A stretch of DNA of 64,000 bases from Methanococcoides burtonii DSM 6242 (GTDB taxonomy: Archaea > Halobacteriota > Methanosarcinia > Methanosarcinales > Methanosarcinaceae): positions 341,579-405,578 of the forward strand of contig NC_007955.1 in assembly GCF_000013725.1 (NCBI RefSeq), read 5' to 3'. Position numbers and translations under genes: made by a program. The notes under the pieces were generated by a model. It was not told where the DNA came from. It searched no databases and saw only the letters and a list, made by a program, of their open reading frames with translations. Shown piece after piece: positions 35,985-44,363 of this stretch (positions are counted from its first letter, which is position 1; the number at the start of each line of letters is the position of its first letter).

Positions 35985-37124
35985 AGAATTCCGATAAACC
36001 TCGGAAACAGACGCAATATTTATAATATATTACAATAATTTTGTATTATGTCCTTAACAAACTTTGCTTTTAAAGAAGAGTACAAACGTCTTGAAAATCT
36101 CGGTGACAAGCTCTCTGAAATTGAATCTCTCATCGATTGGAAACCATTTCGTCCAATTATAGCAGAGATGTATATCAATAAAACAGAGTTCGGTGGCAGA
36201 CCAAACGTTGATGAAATCGTCATGCTCAAAATGTTAGTATTGCAACAATGGCATGGACTATCTGACCCTGAACTTGAAAGACAAGCTACTGACAGAATTT
36301 CCTTTAGGAAATTCTTGGGCTTTCCTGCAAAAATTCCAGATCATACTACTGTTTGGGCATTTAGAGAACGAATTGCTCAATCAGGAAAAGAAGATGAAAT
36401 CTGGAATGAAATGCAAAGACAACTTGATAAGAAAGGTTTGAGGATCAAACAAGGTATGATTCAGGATGCAACATTTATACATGCTGATCCAGGACATGCA
36501 AATCTTGATACTCCTCGTGGAAATGAAGCAAAGACCAGAAGATGTAAGGACGGTACATGGACAAAAAAGGCATCTAAGTCACATTTTGGATATAAACTAC
36601 ATACCATTGAAGATACCGAATATGATCTGATAAGGAGATATAGGACAACTACTGCCTCAGTTCATGATAGTCAGGTGGATCTTTCTGAAGAAGGCGAAGT
36701 TGTTTACAGAGATAGAGGTTACTTTGGTGCAATTTCAAAAGGATATGATGCAACTATGCAAAGGGGCGTGCGAGGTCATCCTATTGGTATTAGGGATAAG
36801 ATGAGAAACAAAAGAATAAGCAGGAAAAGAGCAAAGGGAGAAAGACCTTATGCTGTTATCAAAAATGTGTTTACGTCAGGATTTGTAAGAGTAACAACGT
36901 TGGCAAGAGTAAATGTCAAAATGGCGATTACAGCATTCAGCTATAATCTCTATCAATTGAGGACAATAAGAAGAAAATCATTAGGATGAATAGCGGTAGC
37001 TATTCAAAAAAGTTGGAAAGTATATAAATAGATACTAGCAAACTGCTGGAAATAGAGAGAAAAGCTCAAAATTTTAGCTGGAAAAATTTGCTTTGAAAAA
37101 AATCAGCAGTTAATCGCAATTCTC
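35984..37124 (+). mobile_element. IS5-family insertion sequence
   Basis: The 1141-bp element has imperfect inverted ends GAGAATTCCGATAAAC and (inverted) GAGAATTGCGATTAAC. It is flanked by a 4-bp direct repeat TGTA (35980-35983 and 37125-37128), which is the target duplication. It contains one intact transposase gene. Confidence 0.85.
36048..36989 (+). CDS. IS5-family DDE transposase
   Basis: The 313-aa product has the IS5 N-terminal domain (FGGRPNVDEIVMLKMLVLQQ, LSDPELERQATDRISFRKFL, IPDHTTVWAFRERI) and the DDE core: MIQDATFIHAD, the second Asp in VYRDRGYFGA, and the C-terminal ERPYAVIKNVF with the Glu. It is full length and both IS ends are intact, so the element may still be active. Confidence 0.92.
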   Translation: MSLTNFAFKEEYKRLENLGDKLSEIESLIDWKPFRPIIAEMYINKTEFGGRPNVDEIVMLKMLVLQQWHGLSDPELERQATDRISFRKFLGFPAKIPDHTTVWAFRERIAQSGKEDEIWNEMQRQLDKKGLRIKQGMIQDATFIHADPGHANLDTPRGNEAKTRRCKDGTWTKKASKSHFGYKLHTIEDTEYDLIRRYRTTTASVHDSQVDLSEEGEVVYRDRGYFGAISKGYDATMQRGVRGHPIGIRDKMRNKRISRKRAKGERPYAVIKNVFTSGFVRVTTLARVNVKMAITAFSYNLYQLRTIRRKSLG

Positions 37125-37274
37125 TGTAGTACAAACATTATTATCAATGTAGTACATATGTTATTATTAATGTTTTTACTAAGTATTTTTTGAGAAGATT
37201 TTCTGTACTTTCTCAATAACGATATAATGCATTCTACAAAATTCTAAAAGTTAAATTTGGAAGGCGATAATAAT

Positions 37275-39737
37275 ATGACATTTCACATTGTTGGCATTGG
37301 GGCTTCTGCTGGTGGACTTGAGGCGATTGCAGAGTTTTTTGAGAACATGCCTCACAATTCCGGAATGGCATTTATTGTAGTTCAACACCTTTCACCGGAC
37401 TACAAGAGCTTAATGGTAGAGATCCTTTCAAAACATACGCAAATGGAAGTTCTTCGTGCAGAAGAAGGAATGCTAGTTGAACCTAATAAGGTATACTTAA
37501 TCCCACCCAAAAAGAACCTATCAATATTTAATCAAAGACTTTTAATCGAACAAAGTAGCAGTACTCTGCCAAATTATCCTGTCGATATATTGTTTCGTTC
37601 TCTTGCACAAGACCAGGCTGAAAAAGCTATAGCTATAATTTTATCAGGAACAGGGAGCGATGGCTCTCTTGGTATTCATCACATCAAAGAGAATGGTGGA
37701 ATTGTAATAGTACAAAATCCAGAATCAGCAAAGTTAAGTGGAATGCCAGAAAATGCAATATCCACAGAGCTTGTTGATTTTATACTTACACCAGCACAAA
37801 TGCCATCACAATTAATTTCATTTATAGACCATCCACCTGTAACTAATAATAATCATGAGGATTTATTATTAATATCTCCAAATGAATTCGATATTATTTT
37901 ATCTATACTCCGTAATAGAAATAATTTCGACTTTAGTGAATATCGATCAAATACGATCTTAAGAAGAATAGAGCGTAGAATGATAATGAATCAGGTTACC
38001 AACTTAAAAGATTATATTATGATCTTACAAAATAATCCAAGTGAAGCAACGGTTCTTCACAAAGAGATTTTGATAGGTGTTACAAGCTTTTTCCGTGATG
38101 AAAGTGCTTTTGACGAGTTACAGAATAAATGGCTACCTATTTTGTTTTCTGAAAAAAAGGACAAAAATCTTCGACTATGGGTCGTGGGGTGTTCTACAGG
38201 TGAGGAAGCATATAGCGTTGCAATTGTACTAAAAGAATTGATGGACAAGTTGAATAACTACTTTAATGTTAAAATATTCGCAACTGATATTAATCAAGAA
38301 GCCATAAATAGTGCTTCCGTTGGTTTTTTTCCGAAAAGTATACTTGGTAACATCTCTAGTGAAAGGCTATCGAAATATTTTGTTCCAAAGGACTCAGGTT
38401 TCCAGATTTCGAGAGATATCAGGCAAATGGTTATATTTGCACAACATGATATAATAAAAGATCCACCATTTAACAATATAGATATGATCACTTGCCGTAA
38501 CATGCTTATCTATATGCAACCTGTACTTCAAACAAAAGTTCTTGATCTTTTAAATTATTCATTAAAGAAAAAAGGTATACTTTTTTTGGGATCATGTGAG
38601 ACGTCCGGAGCACTTGTCGAGTACTTTGAAACCTTAAGTAGCAAATGGAAAATCTATAGTTCAAAAGGACGTACAAAACAAATTGATGCAAAAAGGATGT
38701 ATGCAAAAACAATCACGTTTCCGGATAAAGAAAAACAAGTTTCTATAAATATATATAAAGACTCTTCTTATATGCAAGAAGACAAACTTATTAAAAGGTT
38801 ATTATCAATCCTGCCGGATAAATATTTACCTTTAACTGCTGTTGTCGGAAGTGATATGACTCTCCGGTATTTGGTAGGCAACTCTGAAGATTACTTCAAA
38901 TTACCAGCTGGCAAATTGGAATATAACATAACTAAAATGGTACCTAAGGAACTAATAATTCCTCTGTCAACAGGCCTTAAAAAAGTATTCCAAAATGAAG
39001 AAGACTTGAGCTATAACAATATACACTTTAAATCGAAAAATAATACTCAGTACATAAAGTTGAATCTGAAACTTCTTCCCCATAAATTTGGTGAAGAAGC
39101 ACTCGCTGCAGTTTTCTTTGAAGAGATTAACTCTGACAAGGGTAACAATTTCAACGACGTTAATTTAGAATATGATATTGGTAGGGAAACGAAACAGCAC
39201 ATAAATGATCTTGAACAAGACCTACTGCTTACCAAAGAGACACTTCATGCAGCTATTGAAGAACTTGAAACTTCAAACGAAGAGTTACAGTCAACTAATG
39301 AGGAATTGCTTGCCAGCAACGAAGAGCTTCAAAGTACAAACGAAGAATTGCATAATGTAAATTCAGAATATCAATTAAAAATAATTGAATTGACAGAACT
39401 TAACAATGATTTTAAAAATCTTCTTTCAACTGTACAGATTGGTACGCTTTTCCTCGATGAAAATTTAAATGTTAGAAAATTTACAGCACCAATGGATAAT
39501 TTATTTGCTCTTGATAACAGTGATATTGGCAAATCTATCTATAACCTAAAAAATAAAACGACTGTTGAAGATCTAGTAAATAAATTCGTACAGGTTCACA
39601 AAACTATAAAATCTCAAGAAATAGAAGTTAAAACAAAAGATGGAATAGAATTTGAATTAAAGATAATTCCTTATGATATCGGACAAAACAACTATTCGGG
39701 AGTTATGATTACTGCTCTTGACAAGACTTGCAAATAA
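37275..39737 (+). CDS. CheB-CheR-PAS fusion protein
   Basis: This 820-aa protein joins a CheB methylesterase domain (VGIGASAGGLEAIAEFFENM, VVQHLSPDYKSLM with the catalytic His, GTGSDGSLGIHHIKENGG with the Asp), a CheR domain (FRDESAFDELQ, WVVGCSTGEEAYSVAIVLKE, CRNMLIYMQPVLQ), a coiled coil of repeated NEELQSTNEEL units and a C-terminal PAS domain. Such fusions occur with kinases in methanogens and bacteria and are thought to work outside classical chemotaxis. It lacks a receiver domain. ATG 37275 follows GGAAGGCGAT. The next gene, a PAS histidine kinase, begins 15 bp later. Confidence 0.93.
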   Translation: MTFHIVGIGASAGGLEAIAEFFENMPHNSGMAFIVVQHLSPDYKSLMVEILSKHTQMEVLRAEEGMLVEPNKVYLIPPKKNLSIFNQRLLIEQSSSTLPNYPVDILFRSLAQDQAEKAIAIILSGTGSDGSLGIHHIKENGGIVIVQNPESAKLSGMPENAISTELVDFILTPAQMPSQLISFIDHPPVTNNNHEDLLLISPNEFDIILSILRNRNNFDFSEYRSNTILRRIERRMIMNQVTNLKDYIMILQNNPSEATVLHKEILIGVTSFFRDESAFDELQNKWLPILFSEKKDKNLRLWVVGCSTGEEAYSVAIVLKELMDKLNNYFNVKIFATDINQEAINSASVGFFPKSILGNISSERLSKYFVPKDSGFQISRDIRQMVIFAQHDIIKDPPFNNIDMITCRNMLIYMQPVLQTKVLDLLNYSLKKKGILFLGSCETSGALVEYFETLSSKWKIYSSKGRTKQIDAKRMYAKTITFPDKEKQVSINIYKDSSYMQEDKLIKRLLSILPDKYLPLTAVVGSDMTLRYLVGNSEDYFKLPAGKLEYNITKMVPKELIIPLSTGLKKVFQNEEDLSYNNIHFKSKNNTQYIKLNLKLLPHKFGEEALAAVFFEEINSDKGNNFNDVNLEYDIGRETKQHINDLEQDLLLTKETLHAAIEELETSNEELQSTNEELLASNEELQSTNEELHNVNSEYQLKIIELTELNNDFKNLLSTVQIGTLFLDENLNVRKFTAPMDNLFALDNSDIGKSIYNLKNKTTVEDLVNKFVQVHKTIKSQEIEVKTKDGIEFELKIIPYDIGQNNYSGVMITALDKTCK

Positions 39738-39752
39738 AAATATGGTGGTAAG

Positions 39753-41063
39753 ATGTTAGAAAATGATCTAGAAAGATTAAGGAAATCTGCATCAAAAAAA
39801 CTAACTCCTTTAGATAACTATGCACGCTTTGAATCGTTTACAAAAAACGATATCATAGAAATTGTAGAAGAATTAAGAATACACCAAATTGAACTTGAAA
39901 TACAAAACGAAGAGCTAAAAACATCTCAAATCGAGTTACTTGCACAAAAAGAGGCATATTTCACATTATTTAATAAAATTCCAGTTGGATATGTTTTGTT
40001 AGATGTGAATGCATCGATAATCAGAATGAATGAAACATTTTCTAAGATGATTTTTAAGGAGATAGATAAAGTTTTATTTAAGGGCTTATCCGATTTTATT
40101 TATGATCTTGATAAACAAATATTTTTAAGCCGATATCGTGCATTTTTTGAAAATCCTACTAACAAGAAAATGGAGATTCGTTTCAACAAAAATGTAGGGC
40201 TTATTTATTGTGAATTAACAGGAAGAATAGAAGACAGTGTTGCATTAACTTCTTCATTAAATTTAAACTCTTCGAAACTTCTATTGCTTGCTATTACGGA
40301 CATATCTGATCGTAAGATGGCAGAAATTTCATTGTTAAAGAGTAAAGATATACTGGAAAATGCTAGCAGAATAAAATCTAATTTTATAGGAAATGTTAGT
40401 CACGAGTTGAGAACTCCTCTTAATTCGATTATAGGATTCTCTCACATACTAAAAGAAAACAATGAGAATAATTTAACTGAGAACCAACTCAAATATTGCT
40501 CTAATGTAGAGATTAGTGGTAAACATCTCTTAGCACTGATTAACGATGTTCTCGACATTTCAAAAATAGAATCAGGTGAAGCCCGATTTGAACCTGAGTT
40601 ATTTAAACTGAATCTGTTGATTCATGAAGTTGTTGAATCTTTAGCTCCCTTTGCCAATAAAAAATCAATTGAGTTGGAGATGACGTTAAAGCATAAAAAC
40701 ATAGGGGTACATGCTGATAGGACAAAAATAAAACAAATTCTTTTGAATCTTTTGAATAATTCTATAAAATTTACTCCCGCGTGTGGCAAAATAATGTTAA
40801 CTGTGGGTGTGGATGAAGAAAATATAAATATATCAATTTCCGATAATGGAATCGGTATAGCTAAATATAATTACGACAGAATTTTTGAACCTTTTAATCA
40901 GGCAGATATGCTCCTTACTAAACAATACGAGGGAACAGGGCTTGGCCTTTCCATTGCCAAAAAGTATGTTGAAATGCACAAGGGACAAATTTGGGTAAAA
41001 AGCGAATTAGGAGTAGGAACTACGTTTAACATTAAAATTCCTATAATTGCAAAAAACGTTTGA
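39753..41063 (+). CDS. PAS-containing hybrid-free histidine kinase
   Basis: This is a 436-aa soluble kinase. It starts with a coiled coil (VEELRIHQIELEIQNEELKT), which resembles the helical linker of the preceding CheB-CheR protein, then a PAS domain (FTLFNKIPVGYVLLDVNAS), the phospho-acceptor domain (NVSHELRTPLNSIIGFS) and the ATPase domain (LLNNSIKFTPACGK, ISDNGIGI, GTGLGLSIAKK). No membrane segment is present. It probably senses together with the CheB-CheR-PAS protein encoded upstream in the same operon. Confidence 0.92.
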   Translation: MLENDLERLRKSASKKLTPLDNYARFESFTKNDIIEIVEELRIHQIELEIQNEELKTSQIELLAQKEAYFTLFNKIPVGYVLLDVNASIIRMNETFSKMIFKEIDKVLFKGLSDFIYDLDKQIFLSRYRAFFENPTNKKMEIRFNKNVGLIYCELTGRIEDSVALTSSLNLNSSKLLLLAITDISDRKMAEISLLKSKDILENASRIKSNFIGNVSHELRTPLNSIIGFSHILKENNENNLTENQLKYCSNVEISGKHLLALINDVLDISKIESGEARFEPELFKLNLLIHEVVESLAPFANKKSIELEMTLKHKNIGVHADRTKIKQILLNLLNNSIKFTPACGKIMLTVGVDEENINISISDNGIGIAKYNYDRIFEPFNQADMLLTKQYEGTGLGLSIAKKYVEMHKGQIWVKSELGVGTTFNIKIPIIAKNV

Positions 41064-41319
41064 CTTTTGCTTTGAATGTTATATGGACTCGTACATATGC
41101 ATCAATCATGCCTATGATAATGTTTTGTTGACAAAAAATAAATAAAAACAGGCAGTTTAAAAAACAAATTGATGGCCGTAATGTGGGATATAACTTCCAC
41201 CTTTATACAAAATATGTTTTGGATACAACAACTTCTCGTACAGCAGATTTGAAATTTATGATGCATTTATTTTTGTTTGAATACAATTTTATTCGTAACT
41301 ATTCAGCCTACCTAGAGTC

Positions 41320-42590
41320 AATCCTGTATTACCAACCTTTACACAAAAAGATTAGAAGCTCAAACAATTGTTGGAATAAATGGCATTCCAGCAATTGCAT
41401 TTCGAATTGCATCCATCACAGGAACCTGATTCTTCTTAACAGTAGAAATGTAACTTCTTACCCGCGAGAAAATTAATGCTCCTTGCATACTTCGGAATGT
41501 ACCTGATATCTTCTGCTGTACTTTCATCATTCTCACATCCCTTTCTGCAAGATTATTCTCAAATGGAACTTTTAGATCATGCATAAACCTGAGAATATCA
41601 TTTTTATAACCAATAAACCGATCCAGCAGATTTTTTGCTGTGGTTTGTTTAGTTCTTCCTCGCTTCTTTGATTTGGCTTGAAGTTGAGGATTTTCTTCTA
41701 TCCCAATATGAATAATCTGGCCGTACCAATCTTCAAACTCTTTAATTCTCTCTGGTTTCATACAACCAGACATTTTTCGGATCTGGTCAACTGACTTTTT
41801 GACATCAATAAGTAGAATATTCATAGCTTTTGACCACAATTGATTATCGTTCTCGCTTACACTTGTTAATTCTCGCAATAGATGAGCATTACAGATCGAA
41901 TGATCACAATCATATTTGTAATATGATTTCCAGAAATAATGAACTACTGTACCATTGAAATTTGGTAAGATTCCCATCGCATTCATTGCTTCAGAGCCTC
42001 TTTTTTGATGAGGATAATAACATGTCATTTTGTTTGTAGAAGCAACATGTAACCACTGTCGTTTTCCTTCTATCCTCATACCAGTTTCATCACAATTTAT
42101 CACAGGAGATTCTATTAAGAAGTTCTTGATCTGCTGTTCGAAATCTTCAAGCGATCTCTCACAATTGCTACATTTGTGTACTTTGTGAATTATAACTTCG
42201 TCAGGAACATCTACCATTCTGAGAGTAGTTCCAGGATGGTCTTTCTGACCACCTGGTTTCTTTCCACTCTTTTTTCGTCTGCTTTTTGTTTTTGGTTTCT
42301 CATTAATAAAAACATCAGTTGAAGGTGGTTTACTGCTGTTTCGGCTGTTTTTTTTGAGTTGCTCTTCCAACTTTTTAACTCGTTCTTCGAGTTCGGTTAT
42401 TCTGGCAGCTTGTAGTTCTATGATCCTTTGTTGTTCAGCAATGATGTCGTACAATGTAGTGACAAGAGTGACAACTGCTTCGGGACCTTGTTCATAAACT
42501 GCTAGGATTTCTTTGCGTTTCGTGTTCATTCACCTCCTGTTTGGCAAAACCAATTGATTTTTTGGGTGTGAACTTAAATAGAATGCTACT
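41320..42590 (-). mobile_element. IS66-family element, internally deleted
   Basis: One IS66-type transposase gene is flanked by AT-rich sequence with weakly similar inverted ends (ATTCTATTTAAGTTCACACC side and the inverse near 41320). The accessory IS66 genes tnpA and tnpB are absent. The ends are approximate. Confidence 0.5.
41360..42529 (-). CDS. IS66-family transposase lacking an internal segment
   Basis: The 389-aa product has the leucine-zipper N-terminus (ELQAARITELEERVKKLEEQ), the basic region KNSRNSSKPPSTD, the zinc pair CSNCERSLED, and the DDE core: VINCDETGMRIEG, CNAHLLRELTS and NLAERDVRMMKV. Full-length relatives are around 480 aa. Here the zinc region jumps directly to the catalytic core (FEQQIKNFLIESPVINC), so roughly 90-110 residues are missing with the frame kept. 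That suggests an inactive or altered enzyme. Confidence 0.85.
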   Translation of the reverse strand: MNTKRKEILAVYEQGPEAVVTLVTTLYDIIAEQQRIIELQAARITELEERVKKLEEQLKKNSRNSSKPPSTDVFINEKPKTKSRRKKSGKKPGGQKDHPGTTLRMVDVPDEVIIHKVHKCSNCERSLEDFEQQIKNFLIESPVINCDETGMRIEGKRQWLHVASTNKMTCYYPHQKRGSEAMNAMGILPNFNGTVVHYFWKSYYKYDCDHSICNAHLLRELTSVSENDNQLWSKAMNILLIDVKKSVDQIRKMSGCMKPERIKEFEDWYGQIIHIGIEENPQLQAKSKKRGRTKQTTAKNLLDRFIGYKNDILRFMHDLKVPFENNLAERDVRMMKVQQKISGTFRSMQGALIFSRVRSYISTVKKNQVPVMDAIRNAIAGMPFIPTIV

Positions 42591-42801
42591 ACTTGCTTTT
42601 TTCGTAAAAATCCATGTCAGAAGATGAAATAGATTGAGGTGGGGGGATTTTAGCACGCAAAGGTGGCTGAATAGTTACTTTTATTCTATCTTTTACTAAA
42701 ATTAAATCAGCTCTTTGAGCTCCTGAAAGTGATGTTTGCTTTACATTATATTCATTTTTAGAATAGAGCTCCAATAAAATCTTCAAATTCATATCATCCA
42801 T
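42589..42801 (-). CDS. Small hypothetical protein
   Basis: This 70-aa frame (MDDMNLKILLELYSKNEYN at the start, QPPLRAKIPPPQSISSSDMD near the end) matches no family I know. It lies between the IS66 element and the MITE. Codon choice looks normal, but the upstream region has no clear ribosome-binding site, so it may be chance or a fragment. Confidence 0.3.
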   Translation of the reverse strand: MDDMNLKILLELYSKNEYNVKQTSLSGAQRADLILVKDRIKVTIQPPLRAKIPPPQSISSSDMDFYEKSK

Positions 42802-42853
42802 GATGTCAATTTCATTAACTTTGTTCTTTCACTTATAACAGATATGAAAATTA

Positions 42854-42985
42854 GGCTCTGTATAAATCCTCAATATTCGAACAATAATCTGATTTACAAA
42901 TGTTATCTAATGTATTGCACGATATTTGATTATAATCTCAATTCTAATCTATGTATGTGGATTTTGATAGGATTTCTACAGAGCC
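42854..42985 (-). repeat. MITE-like repeat, copy 2
   Basis: This 132-bp element is an inverted copy of the repeat at 6790-6920, with ends GGCTCTGTATAAATCCTCAA and (inverted) GGCTCTGTAGAAATCCT. Internal shared blocks include TTGCACGATATTTGATTATA. As with copy 1, a candidate structured RNA element lies a few hundred bases to the right. Confidence 0.65.
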
Positions 42986-43105
42986 GAAAATAACATGATC
43001 TATTATTGTAACGTCGTATTAATTAAAACATTTATTTTAGTATAAAAGCTTAATAATATATTTTTAAATTTAAAAGTTGTTTGTGCAAAAGGTTTACACC
43101 ACCCA

Positions 43106-43175
43106 GTACAAAAAAATAGACTTACCTATATCCCCTGCTTACTATGTGGGGAATTGGATTTGAAACCACAAATCT
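43106..43175 (+). ncRNA. Candidate structured RNA element, copy B
   Basis: This shares GTACAAAAAAATAGACTTAC, CTATATCC and GAAACCAC with copy A at 7262. Two hairpins are conserved: TCCCC/GGGGA (UCCUC/GGAGGG in copy A), and GATTTG/CAAATC around an AAACCA loop (GATTCG/CGAATT in copy A). The paired changes keep base pairing. A TATA-like TTAATAATATATTTTTAAA lies 30-40 bp upstream. It precedes the KTSC gene by about 150 bp. The function is unknown. Confidence 0.4.
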
Positions 43176-43323
43176 ATACAAGTATTAATGTTTTACATTC
43201 CTTCCAAAAGTGTCAAATATTAGAGATTTGCAATTGTGCACTAAATGTAAATAATAGGAAGGAAAATGAGTGGTACGATCTAAAAATATTGATGTATTTT
43301 TTTTAACAAGGGAGGTGATATTT

Positions 43324-43536
43324 TTGGAAAGAAAATCTGTTAGATCCTCAAATATAAAATCAATAGGATATGATGAAGATGCTTGTATATTGGAAGTAGA
43401 GTTCAACAAAAGTTCTATTTATCACTACCATGGGGTTCCTCTTAAGCTTTATAATCGGCTAATGAATGCTTCTTCAAAAGGAAGATTTTTGAAAAACAAG
43501 ATATATAAGTACAAACACAGTTGCATCAAAAAATAA
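43324..43536 (+). CDS. KTSC-domain protein
   Basis: This 70-aa protein is a KTSC domain (SNIKSIGYDEDACILEVEFN, YHYHGVPLKLYNRLMNASSK, GRFLKNKIYKYK), a small fold found alone or attached to other domains, of unknown function. The frame is open upstream to GTG 43270. A perfect ribosome-binding site GGAGGTGAT at 43311-43319 points to TTG 43324 as the start, which also matches the usual beginning of the domain. Confidence 0.85.
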   Translation: MERKSVRSSNIKSIGYDEDACILEVEFNKSSIYHYHGVPLKLYNRLMNASSKGRFLKNKIYKYKHSCIKK

Positions 43537-43864
43537 TTTAATCGTGAAGGTTACTTAATTTTCACATTCCTAATATAGAAATATCAAACTTAATAGTTGT
43601 TCTATTGTTGACTTTTATTTTCATTTTTAGCTTAAATTTAACCGGAAGTCGTTTAAATTTAACATTTTATCTTTTTTGTCAAACTTGAAATTCGGAAAAA
43701 GAATTCTACAGATCCATTACTTAATATGTTCAGTTCGAGGATCATAATAAACTTAGTTATGTTTATTCGATCAAAAATAGGCTATATAGAGGTCCAGATT
43801 ATTGATTGAACCCGACTTTTAATTGTTCGATGCGGTTTTTTGTCTCACTTATTTCATTGTGTCC
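43537..43864. other. Intergenic region without a convincing gene
   Basis: This AT-rich stretch has a short inverted pair (TTAAATTTAAC ... GTTTAAATTTAA, 43632-43660). Near 43584-43610 a piece resembles the 3' end of the carboxymuconolactone-decarboxylase-like gene at 45715 (minus strand, NRTTIKFD versus NRSTIKFK), probably a relic. The rest is featureless. Confidence 0.3.
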
Positions 43865-44158
43865 TTACTCAATACACGTCCTGTCTCCTTTTCTTTTTTG
43901 CTTCTTGTCTCCGTTGCCATCTCTAGATCCATGTCCAAGTCCAAGGGAGTTGTCATTGATACCATCACCATCTTCGTCTATGAAGTTATCACATACACCG
44001 TCACCATCTATGAAATTGTTACATCGACCATCGACATCTGCACCTATGAAAGAATTCATGCCTGCTCCCCTTTCCTGGCCTGCAGCTATGGCAGATACTG
44101 CTAAAAGACTGACCAACATGAATGTCACAGCAATCACACTAAATGTTCTTATTTTCAT
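43865..44158 (-). CDS. Small secreted Asp-rich protein
   Basis: This 97-aa product has a clear signal peptide (MKIRTFSVIAVTFMLVSLLA ending AIAAG), then repeats rich in Asp, Asn and Gly: FIGADVDGRCNNFIDGDGVC, then DNFIDEDGDGINDN. The D-x-D-G-D-x-x-x-D spacing is like calcium-binding thrombospondin type 3 or dockerin-type loops. The two Cys may bridge. The end is basic (KKQKRKGDRTC). A TATA-like element lies upstream. It is exported and probably binds calcium; the function is unknown. Confidence 0.7.
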   Translation of the reverse strand: MKIRTFSVIAVTFMLVSLLAVSAIAAGQERGAGMNSFIGADVDGRCNNFIDGDGVCDNFIDEDGDGINDNSLGLGHGSRDGNGDKKQKRKGDRTCIE

Positions 44159-44363
44159 TATTTTACCTCATATTATATTCCTATTTGCATATCTCAAGGT
44201 TCTAGCTTCTTGTTTATCTGGTGGTACATCCGGCCTGAAACTGCAATTTCCATATTATCAGGGGAAAATATAAACATACTTTATTTCATGAAAACTTTTA
44301 TGTATACATTCAGGCAAAATAAATCATTTAATACTTTATTTTGAATTAAATTGCTTTATCATC

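Noticed and set aside
35985-36040. Pyrrolysine readthrough of the TAG ending the small CPVC gene
   Set aside because: The codons beyond it belong to the IS5 end. In the reconstructed empty site, the frame after the TAG does not look like conserved protein.
41183-41476. 97-aa plus-strand ORF across the IS66 end
   Set aside because: It has low-complexity, shadow-like sequence and overlaps the 3' end of the IS66 transposase.
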